Of a stretch of 64,000 nt of DNA, positions 45,726-57,787 are shown piece by piece. This stretch comes from Saposhnikovia divaricata (lineage: Eukaryota; Streptophyta; Magnoliopsida; Apiales; Apiaceae). The notes below the pieces were generated by a model. That model ran no database searches. It worked only from the letters and a program-made list of their open reading frames with translations, and had not been told where the DNA came from. Within the stretch, counting starts at the first letter, position 1; the number at the start of each line of letters is the position of its first letter. The position numbers were made by a program, and so were the translations under genes. The stretch is from positions 200,363,148 to 200,427,147 of the forward strand of contig CM071598.1 in the NCBI GenBank assembly GCA_036435485.1. The letters run 5' to 3'.

Positions 45726-47662
45726 CTAGTATGTGTGCCCGCTGCGCGGGGCTATACCATGTAAAATTCTATCTTTTTAATTTTATTTTTGAATCTAAGT
45801 TGAAATAATTTTTTTATTAATTATTCGTTATATATAAACCCAAGACCAATATATAGATAATTTCTGTCGATAACGGTGTTTTAGGATTGTTAATTGAAAT
45901 AACGGTCTATATATTAACACATGTAAATTCATAAATAAATGAATACGTATGAAAAATCCTTCCTCTATTTCTACATAATTTAAACTTGATATTGACACGT
46001 TCAAATTGATATGAAAGGTTCAAATAGTATGGGTACAAAAGACTAAACGACTGCATGCTAGTGATAAGGTAGAGAACTACTCCCAATCTAAACACGACAC
46101 ACATCAACCTATTACACATACTACTTGCGATAATAAACTGACAATCGAGACTTCCAGATGAATTTAGGTAGAGAAACCTTTGCCCAGGATAAAATCTTCT
46201 ACGACCACCTCGTGAGCTGGTACCACTATAGAGAAACCTTTGCCCATGATAAAATCTTCTACGACCACCTCCTGCTCTATAGCGTCACATCAATCACCGA
46301 ACTTATTATGAAAAGAGCAAGACAAATGGTCATCCTGAACTAGAAAATATTAGATAGTCAAGTCAACACTCAAAGACACTTACTATTCATATCCTAAGAC
46401 AATTTTCAAACAAAATTCAGTATAGCAAAATTTCACCCACACCCAACAGATTTCAAATCAAATCTTTCAACTTACCATGTGGTCTGCTAGATTGTCACAA
46501 ACAAAATAATAAACATAAATAAATATATCAGTACAAAATAATAGCTAACAACTACATATGCATGTATATTGCATATATTTTGTCAAAAATAGAAGCTTCT
46601 TCCAAATATACTAAGAAATCAAAATACATAGCAAGCACTCCCAAAATTTTTTAAGATATAATCATATTAGTTACCATGCCAGTTTAATGTCTAATAAAGT
46701 AGTCCATCGAACACATTATCTTGATAGAGCATTGAATCCGTAATATTTTGTAGAACAAACTTCCCACTCGATTAATTGGTTATATGTGTTGCATTGCTGC
46801 ATCTGAGAAAATGAATCATAATTACCAAATTGATGGCACTGAAGAATGTCTTTCTGCAATTTCTGCAGATGCTTGGGTCATCAATTTGCTGCTATTGGGC
46901 TTTCTATTTTCCATCACTGACCCTTTGTCCGAAAAGTTCTATGCGTAGTGTTCTTTATACCTACTATTCATATTTGAATTCTCCTAATCATTGTCTGTTG
47001 ATGTTGATTTCGCCTCTACAAAAATGACGATTGTGATGTCATGGATGCTTGATCTTCTCTTATCTTTTCCTCCAGAAAGTTGTGTGCTTGTCTCATAAAA
47101 TATTTTCAAGCATGACTTGTATTTCTGAGCATGACTGGCAACCTGAGTTGGTTGAGCCCAAGCAAGAATTGCCTAGAGTTTAGAAGCCGATTCGAAACAT
47201 TATTATAGATGTGTTGATCCATAACTTCATAAAAGCTTAACCACTCTTCTTTGATCACACATTAATCTCCTTCATATATAACAACAACTTTAGGTGTGTT
47301 TTAGGTAAAAATAATCGGTTACACAGAAATTATAAAAGGAATAAATACTCATATAAAGCTACGAAAAAGAATATTAGTCACGGGTCACGAAAGGCATTAA
47401 ATATATGACATGGACAAACCTTGTTCAAGTCGAGAAAACTAATCTCGATCAATCCTCTCATTGTTTGGTGAATCAAGAGGAGCAATAATTTTCAGATTCT
47501 GGATTATAACCTCGTTGTTTACAATGAAAAAACATTCTCAGCTCTTTACATATACATAAGACCTCAACTCGGAACAAATTGATAACAAAAGCGTAAGAGA
47601 TAGTTAGACATGTATATTTTCAGAACTACTAAAAACACAACAGTTTTTATATTATACATAGA
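45726..47662 (-). mobile_element. Helitron (or 3' part of a larger Helitron)
   Basis: On the minus strand the 3' end is a GC-rich hairpin (45737-45752, GCCCCGCGCAGCGGGC), then ACACATACTAG, followed by T. The 5'-like end at 47662 is TCTATGTATAATATAAAAAC, preceded by A. CTAG with a hairpin about 10 bp upstream, TC at the 5' end and insertion between A and T are Helitron hallmarks. Length 1937 bp; no Rep/helicase coding is seen. A 41-bp segment is repeated at 46171 and 46231. If the 5' end at 47662 is an old internal terminus, the true element may extend right to 60627 or 61248. Confidence 0.65.
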
Positions 47663-48179
47663 TTTATTGCGGTTCTACTTACCTGTAATCCATCACATAG
47701 GTTGACTTTCCCACTCTTCCGAGTTGCAGAACTGCTTGCCTTCCATATTTCTGATAAAAGGAATGCATCAAATCAGTTCTAAGCACAATAGATAAAAAAA
47801 ACAATGAGTCGCAGGAATTAATATTTATATTAAATTAATGACAATACACAAAAACTTACACGATTGTAGTGAGGAATCTTAGAAAATAACTGGTAAACTT
47901 TGTCAATTTTTTCTTCCCAATCCTTGGGCAGTCCATTTATATGTTGAACCTACACAATGTAAAGTGAATAAGGATACTGATAGAGCCTAAATACCCAAAA
48001 AGAAAAACCTTAATCCAATTAAAGTGTAAATTCTATGTCTTCCTTTGAGCACACCTGAGTTGTATTTTTTGACTGCATGGATTGCTGTTTAGGTACCCAT
48101 GCTTTCGTACTTCTGTGATTTCCTGACCAGCTAGCTATGGTGGGGATGAATATTATAACGCCCTAGAAAATATCGTTAC

Positions 48180-48237
<58 letters not shown>

Positions 48238-48238
48238 T
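48180..48238. repeat. (ATT)n microsatellite
   Basis: About 19 units of ATT/TTA, uninterrupted, just inside the solo LTR. Confidence 0.95.
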
Positions 48239-49699
48239 AATTGTTTAATGTTAAACGTGAATTATAGGGTGAGAATTGTTTTTTAGATAAAATATATGTG
48301 ACATCATGTTTACATGTTTATATGGTGAAGTATGTGTGACGTGCTAGTCCGTGTAATTTATTTTATTTGAATTTTTATGATTAATATTTATTTAAATCAT
48401 GCGTTATTGATCTTCGAAAATCTTTATAAAATCATCAGAGTATTTAAAAATCTCGAAATCTTTTGTTTTATCCTCTATATAATATTATTTAGTTTTTAAA
48501 ATTATTGGCAGAATTATTTTGGGTGTTTAAGTATTTTAAAATGATTTTACGAGTTATATTGCATTTAAAGGATCTTTATTTGTAAAATTCATATTTAATT
48601 CATTTTTGACCTTAAAAATATTTCAAAAAATATGGGAGTGTTTGAAATTTTATGATTTTTATTTTAGAAATTTTAAACTTATTTTTCCCCTTATTTTCTG
48701 TTTAATCTCGAATTTAGAAATGAATTAGAAAGATTTCTTAAATTGTTTTTCCAGCATTATGAATTTACAAGTTTTGCTCCCAGCCTTCTTTTAATATAAC
48801 CCAATTTTTAGTCTTTTCTTCTGTGTTGGGGTTCGGTAGAATTCTCTGGAACTCTCTGTGACATTCTCGAGCTCGTTGTTCTCTCCTTCCATGTCTCGCA
48901 GCGGTCCATTTCCCTTTCACACAATCTCACTTAAAAATCTCTCTCTTAACTCTCTCAATATCTCCCCTTTACCTCTCGACCTGCCCTCTCCCAATTTCTC
49001 TGGGCATCAAAATTCAAGTGTTCGGTTTGTTCCTCTCCCTGGCAACTTCTATAGCCCTCATATACGGTTGATTATGTATCAGATGATTCCCTCATCCCTC
49101 TCCACTGTTCACACCCTTTTTCTTTTCTTCCCCTTGCTGTGCTCTCGCGTGTGTGTATATATACTGTTTGCGTGTGTGTGTACAAATTGGGTGCAGGTGT
49201 GTGTGTGTGTGTGTGTAAGCAATGATTCTAATTAAACGCCTCTGTCAATTTCCTTTTCGATTCTGAGATTGGTGTTGCAGTGGTAGTGTTGTTGAGCCGT
49301 ACATCACTATGTGGGTGTAGTTGTTTGCGTGTAATTGTGTGGTTGAGTGTTGTTCGAGTTGTGTGTACTGTATTGCTAGTAATTGTTGTTCTTATTGGGT
49401 TGACTGATTAAGAGCCGAGTGATGAATATTAGAAATTTTAATGGGTTTCATTTTGGGTCCTGCCTGATTGTGGTAATTTTGATGATTTTTGGTTCAAATT
49501 ATTGTGAAAAAAATATTGGTGGGGTCTGTCGATGGAAACCGGAATCTTGGGTACCTCCGGACCTTGCCGCCGTCGACGATGAGCTTCGGCGAGTCGACGG
49601 TGTACGATGATGAATATTTGAGTCCAAAATAAATTACGAAACAAATTATTTTCGGATGTTATTTTAATTAAATATCGGAAAGGTTTAAGTGCATATTAT

Positions 49700-49921
49700 T
49701 GTAAACTACAATAAGATTGCAAAGCAAAAGACTTATTTATTACTCCTGCAAGACATTACATATATAGGAGAGCTACAACCACCTATAGCTAGAAATAAGG
49801 AAACACTACTGCAACTACAACTAGAATAAAGGAAACAAACTATGACTAAATCAACTAACGTCTACTAGCCTAAAAACTAGGACTCTTATTTGAACAGACT
49901 CTTATTTGAACAAACTCAACA
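49700..49921 (-). repeat. 3' LTR of the copia element
   Basis: On the minus strand TGTTGAGTTTG...TAGTTTACA. No mismatch with 54026-54247 was found by eye. Confidence 0.93.
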
Positions 49922-49936
49922 ATCCCTCCCTTGAAC
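49922..49936 (-). promoter_or_regulatory. Polypurine tract of the copia element
   Basis: On the minus strand CAAGGGAGGGAT lies directly before the 3' LTR. Confidence 0.85.
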
Positions 49937-49952
49937 TAGACTGCATTTGCAG

Positions 49953-52900
49953 CTAGTTAACTTCTGAAATATCACAAACTCCAAGCTTCTTCCTCAGCTC
50001 TCGAAATGTTTCCAACTTCAGTGGTTTAGTGAGGATGTCCGCCAACTGATTTCTCGTTCCACAAAACTGAAGCTGAACAACTCCATCATTCACGAGCTCT
50101 CTTAGGAAATGATAGCGCACATCAATGTGCTTGCTCCTGCCATGCATCACTGGATTCTTGGATAACTTAATTGTCGAGCTATTGTCACAGAAAATCAGAG
50201 TGCTTTCACTGCCTTTGTAGCCTATCTTCTTTAGCACCCTTTGCATCCAAATAGCTTGACAACTACTCCCTGCAGCTGCTACAAACTCAGCTTCTGTTGT
50301 GCTTAGAGTTACTATAGGTTGCTTTCGAGATGACCAAGCCACTGCAGCCCCACTCAACATGAATACATAACCTGATGTACTTCTTCTATCCTCAATCGAA
50401 CCAGCATAGTCACTGTCAGTGAAGCCAATCAAGACATGGTTTCCTCCTCTTTTGTACAGAATACCAAACCTGGATGTTCCTTGCAAGTATCGAAGAATTC
50501 GTTTTGCAGAATCATAGTGAATTGCTGTGGGTCTTGACATATACCTGCTAAGTAAACTAACTGCATACATTAAGTCTGGCCTTGTTGCAGTTAAATACAT
50601 TAAACTCCCAATCAACTGCTTGTAGAATGAACCTTCCATCTCTACACCAGTTTCGTCTTTAGAGATCTTGATCCCTGGCACCATTGGATTTTCAACAGAA
50701 TTGCAATGCTCCATTCCAAACCTCCTTAATACCTCCATTACATACTTCGTTTGACTGATAAATATGCCACCATTAAACTGAACGACCTCGATGCCAAGAA
50801 AAAACCTCATCTTGCCCAAGTCAGACATATCAAATTCTCTCATCATAGACTCTTTAAACTCATGCATCATTTGCTCATCATCTCCAGTAAATATTAAATC
50901 ATCAACATACAGACTAATAATCAAGAATTTACCTTGTTCAACTTTAGTAAACAACGTTTGCTCACTATCCTCCTTCTTGAAACCTTCCTTTTTAAAGTAT
51001 GCCTCAATCCTACTGAACCATGCGCGTGGCGCCTGCTTGAGCCCGTACAAAGCTTTGTTAAGCTTATACACCTTATACTCCTCACCCTTTCTTTCATAAC
51101 CCCTTGGCTGCTCCAAATACACATTCTCAGCTATTTTTCCATGAAGAAATGCTGATTTTACGTCAAGCTGAAACACACACCAACCCCTTTGTGCAGCAAG
51201 AGCTAGAATCATTCGAACTGTATCCATACGAGCTACAGGAGCATACACTTCTTTATAGTCCACTCCATATTCCTGAGCATACCCCTTAGCAACCAAACGG
51301 GCCTTGTATTTTTGTACTTCTCCATGCTCATTTAGCTTTGTTTTATATACCCATTTGACTCCTATCTTTTTTGCTCCCTTAGGCAGCTCCATGAGATCCC
51401 ACGTGTTGTTCTTCTCAATTGATCTCATCTCCACATCCATGGCTTCCTTCCACTTCTTGTCAGTAACTGCCTTATCAAATGTAGTAGGATCCGTGTGGAC
51501 AGCATTGACAGTATTAGCAAATAAGACTAAGTGAATCTCTTCGTCCTCCTCTTCTGACAAACCTTCCCCAGAGACATAGTCATCCATCCATCCTGGTGCT
51601 CTTCGATTTCGAGGTGACATAGGTGGAGAGTTGTTTTCTGCATTTTCTTCATTATTTCCACCCTCTAAATCTGCATTTTCTTCTTCAGTTTCATCACTTA
51701 AGTCAGCACTAGCTTCCTTTCTTTCGTCATTTGTTTCATCTCCCCATTCCTCGTCGAAAATATTGTCTTCTGCATTGTTTTGTCCCCAATCCCATTGTTT
51801 ATCTTCTTCAAAGACAACGTCCCTACTAATGATAATCTTGTTAGAGATTGGATCAAATAATCGGTATGCCTTTGTTGGCTCACTCACACCAACAAGGACA
51901 CAGGGAGTACTTTTATCTTCAAGCTTTGTGCGTCTAACATCAGGTATATGAGCATGTGCTACACATCCAAATACTCTGAAGTGTCCAACTGATGGCTTCT
52001 CCCTACACCAAGCTTCCTCTGGCGTTGTTTCTTTCAATGCTGCTGTTGGACATCGATTGAGCAAATAGACTGCCCAGTTTACTGCCTCTGCCCAAAGTTT
52101 CCTTGGAACATTCTTTTCAAGCAACAAACTTCTCACCATATTCATTATGGTTCTATTCTTTCGCTCCGCAACACCGTTCTGCTGTGGTGTATAAGCAGCA
52201 GTTAATTGTCGCTTGATCCCGTGCCTCTCACAGAATTCTCTGAACTCTCCAGATGTGAATTCACCCCCGCGATCTGTCCTTAAACATTTGATGGACTTTT
52301 CCGTTTCTTTTTCAACAAGAGCCTTATATATTTTAAAGAAACTGAATGCATCTGATTTTTGACTGAGGAAGTAAACCCATGCCTTTCTACTGTAATCATC
52401 AATGAAACACAGAAAATACCTCTTTTTGCCTTCTGAAATTGGGGAAATTGGACCACAAATGTCAGCATGAACCAGTGCTAGTATTTCTGATGCCCTCCAT
52501 GTGCTTCTCTTTGGAATGGCATCTCTATGTTGCTTTCCTTTCAAACAATCAGTGCACACAACTCCACTAGTTGAGAGACACGGCAAATCTGTTACCATTT
52601 CCTTCTTCTGCAGCGTTTCCAGTCCTTGATAGCTGAGGTGCCCAAACCTTTTGTGCCAGAGATAAGCCATGTCTTCAGTGACTACTTGAAGACATTCCTC
52701 TTCTTTGTGATCTTTGTTGCTTGGCTTGGCTTTTGATATCAGCACAAACATTCGATTTTCTGTCATGTTGGTTTGAAATACCAGGCCCTTAGTGTCATGA
52801 TAAATACGACACTCATTCCTCTTCATTAGCACAGCCAAGCCCCTTTCTTGTAGTTGTCCAACACTCAGGAGATTGGTCTTCAATCCAGGCACATAGTATA

Positions 52901-53957
52901 CATCTCGTACAACGTAGTTGCTCCCCTTGATAGTTAGACAAACACTTCCCTTTCCGGCCACTTCCATGCTCGCAGAGTTTCCCAACCTGACCACCTTGCT
53001 ATTCCCTTTTGTTACATCACAGAAAAGAGATAAATCCCCACACATGTGATTGCTGCACCCAGAGTCAATGTACCACACCACATCTTTATTACCTTCAACC
53101 TTCTCAATATATGCCATCAGCACCATCTCCTCAGATTCTTCCACACCTGCATAGTTTGCTTGACATTCATACTGAAAGTGCCCAAGCTTATGACATTTGT
53201 AGCACTCAACAGTTGCCTTACTCCATGGTTGACGACCCCTGCCTCTTCCTTGTCCTCGACCTCCTCGAGCACCAAATCGTCGTTGTCCTCTTCCACCATA
53301 GTTGTCCTCATGAGTCACCTTCAAGGCCTGCTCTTCTTCTCCACCGTCTTTGAACTTTTGCTCATGAACCAACAGAGAGCTCTGTAAGGCATCCACAGAT
53401 AGTTGATCTATGTCCTTGGCTTCCTCAATGGAACAAACAATATAGTTCCATTTATCAGTAAGAGTTCTCAAAATCTTCTCAACGATTTTGACATCAGCCA
53501 TGTCTTCTCCATAATTCCTCATGTCATTGGCAATTGTCATTACTCTTCCAAAGTAATCAGTGATTGATTCTCCTTGCTTCATTGCCAAAACCTCAAAATC
53601 CCGACGTAAACGATTGAGTTGAGCTCTCTTCACTCGAGCATTTCCTTGATACTTAACCTGCATGGAATCCCAAAGCTGTTTAGATGTCTCCTTCTGAGTG
53701 ATTGTCTTGAGAATTGACTTGTCAATCGATTGAAACAAGTAATTCTTGGCCTTCAAATCCTTCAGTTTCATCTCCTCCAGGCTTGTTATTTCAGCTGGTG
53801 TCATCTTATCTCGACTTTCTGGCTCAGCATAACCTTTTTCAACAGCAACCCAGTACTCCTTAGAACGAAGGAGATTCTTCATGATCATATTCCAATGATC
53901 GTAGTCACCATCAAACTTTGGAATGGAGGCTGCTGTAAAATTTCCTTCTGAACCCAT
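49953..53957 (-). CDS. Copia gag-pol polyprotein
   Basis: 1334 residues from ATG at 53957, the only long frame and 54 bp after the primer site. Order: gag with KFDGDYDHWNMIMKNLL (about 14-30) and a UBN2-type capsid; zinc knuckle CYKCHKLGHFQYEC (252-265) after an RG-rich stretch; protease WYIDSGCSNHM (active D298-S-G); integrase zinc region HKRFGH...CTDC (435-471); integrase core D499, D562 and E598 (D,D-35-E); acidic linker; reverse transcriptase from about 850 with YVDD at 1017-1020; RNase H with TDSDYAGS and a terminal DILTKPL block. The length and order match intact copia elements. No stop or frameshift is seen. I do not assign the copia lineage. Confidence 0.95.
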   Translation of the reverse strand: MGSEGNFTAASIPKFDGDYDHWNMIMKNLLRSKEYWVAVEKGYAEPESRDKMTPAEITSLEEMKLKDLKAKNYLFQSIDKSILKTITQKETSKQLWDSMQVKYQGNARVKRAQLNRLRRDFEVLAMKQGESITDYFGRVMTIANDMRNYGEDMADVKIVEKILRTLTDKWNYIVCSIEEAKDIDQLSVDALQSSLLVHEQKFKDGGEEEQALKVTHEDNYGGRGQRRFGARGGRGQGRGRGRQPWSKATVECYKCHKLGHFQYECQANYAGVEESEEMVLMAYIEKVEGNKDVVWYIDSGCSNHMCGDLSLFCDVTKGNSKVVRLGNSASMEVAGKGSVCLTIKGSNYVVRDVYYVPGLKTNLLSVGQLQERGLAVLMKRNECRIYHDTKGLVFQTNMTENRMFVLISKAKPSNKDHKEEECLQVVTEDMAYLWHKRFGHLSYQGLETLQKKEMVTDLPCLSTSGVVCTDCLKGKQHRDAIPKRSTWRASEILALVHADICGPISPISEGKKRYFLCFIDDYSRKAWVYFLSQKSDAFSFFKIYKALVEKETEKSIKCLRTDRGGEFTSGEFREFCERHGIKRQLTAAYTPQQNGVAERKNRTIMNMVRSLLLEKNVPRKLWAEAVNWAVYLLNRCPTAALKETTPEEAWCREKPSVGHFRVFGCVAHAHIPDVRRTKLEDKSTPCVLVGVSEPTKAYRLFDPISNKIIISRDVVFEEDKQWDWGQNNAEDNIFDEEWGDETNDERKEASADLSDETEEENADLEGGNNEENAENNSPPMSPRNRRAPGWMDDYVSGEGLSEEEDEEIHLVLFANTVNAVHTDPTTFDKAVTDKKWKEAMDVEMRSIEKNNTWDLMELPKGAKKIGVKWVYKTKLNEHGEVQKYKARLVAKGYAQEYGVDYKEVYAPVARMDTVRMILALAAQRGWCVFQLDVKSAFLHGKIAENVYLEQPRGYERKGEEYKVYKLNKALYGLKQAPRAWFSRIEAYFKKEGFKKEDSEQTLFTKVEQGKFLIISLYVDDLIFTGDDEQMMHEFKESMMREFDMSDLGKMRFFLGIEVVQFNGGIFISQTKYVMEVLRRFGMEHCNSVENPMVPGIKISKDETGVEMEGSFYKQLIGSLMYLTATRPDLMYAVSLLSRYMSRPTAIHYDSAKRILRYLQGTSRFGILYKRGGNHVLIGFTDSDYAGSIEDRRSTSGYVFMLSGAAVAWSSRKQPIVTLSTTEAEFVAAAGSSCQAIWMQRVLKKIGYKGSESTLIFCDNSSTIKLSKNPVMHGRSKHIDVRYHFLRELVNDGVVQLQFCGTRNQLADILTKPLKLETFRELRKKLGVCDISEVN

Positions 53958-54010
53958 CTCTCGTGCTCCCTCAAGTGTTTAGTACTGTTTTCGACTCTCT
54001 CTCAAGTTTT

Positions 54011-54023
54011 CGCTCTGATACCA
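54011..54023 (-). promoter_or_regulatory. Primer binding site of the copia element
   Basis: TGGTATCAGAGCG on the minus strand, two bases after the 5' LTR. Complement of initiator tRNA-Met. Confidence 0.9.
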
Positions 54024-54025
54024 AA

Positions 54026-54247
54026 TGTAAACTACAATAAGATTGCAAAGCAAAAGACTTATTTATTACTCCTGCAAGACATTACATATATAGGAGAGCT
54101 ACAACCACCTATAGCTAGAAATAAGGAAACACTACTGCAACTACAACTAGAATAAAGGAAACAAACTATGACTAAATCAACTAACGTCTACTAGCCTAAA
54201 AACTAGGACTCTTATTTGAACAGACTCTTATTTGAACAAACTCAACA
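54026..54247 (-). repeat. 5' LTR of the copia element
   Basis: 222 bp, same as 49700-49921 by eye, with a TATATAT stretch near 54092 that may serve as TATA box. Confidence 0.93.
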
Positions 54248-55887
54248 ATTATTAGTGTTGATTTTATGTGCGAAATTCATTCGGAGTATTAAGACGTGAA
54301 ATTTGTGATCTAATGTAATTGTTAATATATGTGGTAATTGTTGTTGGTTTTGTGTCGGCTGTGTCCGACTAGTAGGCTACCGATACAAAGGGGATGCTGT
54401 CAAAATTTTCTATAATTATAAACTTTCTAAAAATAGTATTTTCATATTTAGCGAATAATTATAATTATGTTATTATTTAGTATTTAAATGATGGCTATAA
54501 GTTATGCATTGATTTGGTTCGGTTGTTTTCAGACAGGTTAGGCGATATTTTAAAGGAGGTACTGTCCGAATTTTCTTATAATTATTTGGTAATTTGTATA
54601 GCAAATTGATAACAAGTTATTGTAAATAGATATGATATATGTGATAACTAGCATAATTGTAAATTATTATGTGCTAAGGGCCTATGTGGTTTATAGGACT
54701 ATACTGTATTATTTTGAGTAAGTAATTAATAAATGTTGTATATGTTAAATTACAAAGGGTGATAGGACGCGTTTGGGTAGAACGAGTTAGACGGTTATAA
54801 TAATACGCATACTGAAGTAGTTCTTTATCTGTATATAGGTACGAATAGGAGGCCGGCTATGAGCCAGTGCAAGCATAAATAGAATCCTGAAGAATGGAAT
54901 AATTATTGAAATTGACGAAGGTACTCGGGGAGCGGCTGACAAGTTTTAGAAGAAGACGGATGTACTATCGAGTAGAGGCCAAAGTATATAAAAGTAGAGT
55001 GGATGTAAAGTGAATGACGAGTCAGTGTGATGGAAATGGAACTGCATGTAATGAGGCAAGTGTACTAACCTCACTTATCGTTCAAGTGATGTGAAACTTT
55101 TTTATGTTATTTATCTGATATGTCTTTCAATTCCTTTTGCTTGTATCTATACCCCATTCTTTCGTTGCCAGTGACTCGAACCTTGTATTTAAGTTCAGAT
55201 TCCTTGAACTGCTTATGAATTGTTGTTTAAATTCTTATACCTTAATGTCATTCCTTTTTAATTATTTTGAATCTTTTATACCTTATTGTTTATTCCTTAT
55301 AAATTACTATTGAAACACATGTACCTTATTATTTACCCTATTTTTCGTCGAACTATAACCCTTGACTTACAATTTATGTCTTGCTTTATCTTAGCCTTTT
55401 GCCTTATGTTTATTCCTTTAAACCATATCGGCGAAACCAAATTTATGACACTTGAATTATATTCTAAAACGCTAACCCTTGTTTTGTTCTTCAATTCTTT
55501 AATTGTTTATGACCAATGCAGTAATTTAAATTCTCCTTGAACTTCAGATTTCTCTATTCCATGTATATTCTATAAATGGTTGTTAAATTCTTGAATCTTA
55601 ACAGTTGCTTCGTTCTTTAATTGATTTATGTCTCCTTGTTTATATATGATTCTGTTTTGTTGCACCACGCTATGTTAATTCAATCTTATTGCTTTGCCGT
55701 TTATGATTCTTTATATCGAATGCTTCCCTGATCCTCAATCTTTTATAATTGCAAATAAAAATGGATTAATTATTTAAAGATGTTTTAAATTTCCTTATAC
55801 TGGGCTGATTTGTTATCAGTGAGTTTAAGGATTGCAAAGTGAAATGTTTTAATTTATTAATAATAAATTTGTTTATAAATTGGAAAA

Positions 55888-55962
55888 GCGTAAGAGGCTA
55901 GGGTGGTCCTAGTCCAGCATTTTTATTTAGCGTAAGAGGCTAGGGTGGTCCTAGTCCAGCAT
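55888..55962. repeat. 33-bp direct repeat in the solo LTR
   Basis: GCGTAAGAGGCTAGGGTGGT... occurs at 55888-55920 and 55930-55962, separated by 9 bp of AT-rich sequence. Confidence 0.9.
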
Positions 55963-57335
55963 TAAAGGCCAATGTGTTGCCTAATTGGGAACCCAATTTC
56001 AAAGGAATGGGGACTTTACGTGGCTGATCACCCGTATTGTCCGTAATCAGGAGAATAATAATAAAATTATCTTAAATGTTTAAAAAAAAAGTTTTATGAA
56101 AAGTATGTTTTAAAGATGAAAGGGTTTTAAAGAAAGAAATGTTTTGATAAAATATATATGTTTCAAGGTAAATGGTCATTAGTTTCAAAATTATGGATAT
56201 TAGAGTTAGTTGTTTTATATATCTTGATTAAAAATTTGATATTCAGTAGAACAATGAGATTAAGGATGGATAGAAGTTTCCCAATCATTCCCTTCGTGAG
56301 TAACATTGTACGTTGAAAGTGGAGTAAGAATGATTGGGGGAATTCTTGATATTCTTTTTCTCAAAGTTTTATCTGAGGCAGTGATGGTTTGTAGTAAATG
56401 GAAAATATTTATTCAATGATGGAAATTGATTGATATTTTGAGATAAAGTATTCATTGATATTGTTCATCAATGAATTATTGTAATATCGTTGTTTCACTA
56501 TATTATTAACTTGCTGAGCGTTCTTTGGCTCACTCTTGCTTTTTTTTACCTAACCCTTTGCAGTTAGGTTTAAGGATGACCTACTACATTTATCCATGTG
56601 AATTAGAGTGATGAGGCTTTCTATACAGGATAGATTTCGGAGCTAGAGCGGGTAAGCACAGACTGGGATGGAGCTACAGATTAGATGGTATAGTAAATTG
56701 TATTCAGAGCAGTGATAGAAGTTGGAAATAATTTGTATTAATTAGATTCTTGTTTCATACCGTAACCTGGAATCGATCCTCGGTGAGGAATCGTTAGTGT
56801 ATTAAGTTTTAATTGTATTTGTTAAACTGGAATTTGGTTTGGGTTGAATTACAGGTAAATAGTCCGTTTTACGAATACTTCATGCCGAAATTTTCTAAAA
56901 TTTCCCTGTATCAAAGTTTATTTCATTATAAAAAGTATATTTTCAGTATTGGGAAGTCGGGGCATTACAAATATGTTCATAGACAGTTTATCCATATTTC
57001 TAAAAGGCTTGTGTTCAATATATACAGTATAAAAAGGTAAAAGAGATTACGTTACAGCAGCAGGAAGTTTAGATTGTTTAATCATGGAATTTGGACCACT
57101 CCCCTGCAATACAAAGATACATTTTGAAACAAATTAACAACCACTTTTTTTGAAGCAAATTGGGTGCTTAAACAACACAGTTTTAAATTGTCGAGGACAT
57201 TGAACCTGATCCCATATATTGTACTTGGAACCCATGAGGTTGGAAGTGATAGTTCCCACAAAACTATCATCACCAGGACTTAAAATCCCATTTATTGATT
57301 GAGCAACTACAAACTCAGATCTTCCATTATGCCTC

Positions 57336-57787
57336 TGTTGGGTTTCAACCCAATATGGTATGGGTTTTGGTGATCCAAAACATATATGGATTGGGTAATA
57401 ATTATGTGTTTAGATAATTATTATAGATGGTATATTTAGATACCAAGTATGATAAGGATTGTAATTGGAAACCAAGTATGAAAAGGATATCTTGGTGGCT
57501 AAGTTTGTGATGGCTATATATACATAGTCATATCGTATTTGTCTGTGGGGAGGTGAAAGCTTAAGAGATGTAGTCTTAAGTATTGTTTGGGGATGCTTGA
57601 GCATTGTTGGCTCAAGTATCGGGTTGGGACACCGTTAAGGTGTTATTGTCTTAATGTATTATTGATATTGTTAAGATTAATAATACAAGTTTGGGACGTG
57701 GGTTTTCCGCGTCAAGTATATTTGTGTGTGTACTTTGTTTTATTTGTTTGTTTGAATCTCGTTATTTGTGTAGCCCCTAACCTAACA
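57336..57787 (+). repeat. 5' LTR of the TRIM-like element
   Basis: 452 bp; a TATATATA stretch near 57514 could be its TATA box. No difference from 58346-58797 by eye. Confidence 0.93.

Larger units (their letters stand above)
49700..54247 (-). mobile_element. Intact Ty1/copia retrotransposon
   Basis: 4548 bp with 222-bp LTRs (49700-49921, 54026-54247) that look identical, a 5-bp target duplication ATTAT (49695-49699 and 54248-54252), a primer site, a polypurine tract and one uninterrupted gag-pol ORF. All parts needed for transposition are present, so it appears recent and possibly still active. It is nested in the solo LTR. Confidence 0.93.
48154..56969. mobile_element. Solo LTR of about 4.26 kb, interrupted by a copia element
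   Basis: Starts TATAACGCCC (first G of a TG end mutated) and ends GGGGCATTACA, inverted-repeat-like ends of a gypsy LTR. A 5-bp duplication AATAT flanks it (48149-48153 and 56970-56974). After removing the copia element and its 5-bp duplication the length is about 4263 bp. No internal region or second LTR is present. It contains an (ATT)n run, a (GT)n run near 49197-49216 and a CT-rich leader-like segment near 48850-49000. It lies in a tubby-like exon or its border. Confidence 0.7.

Noticed and set aside
46158..46343. 61-residue ORF with an internal repeat in the Helitron
   Set aside because: The repeat is a plain 60-bp period duplication; no homology or start context supports a gene.
48858..49235. 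125-residue plus-strand ORF in the solo LTR
   Set aside because: Low-complexity Ser/Pro/Leu-rich translation of a CT-rich LTR leader and GT repeat; no domain.
50791..53387. Several plus-strand ORFs of 60-114 codons opposite the copia ORF
   Set aside because: They are shadows of the gag-pol frame and show no independent features.
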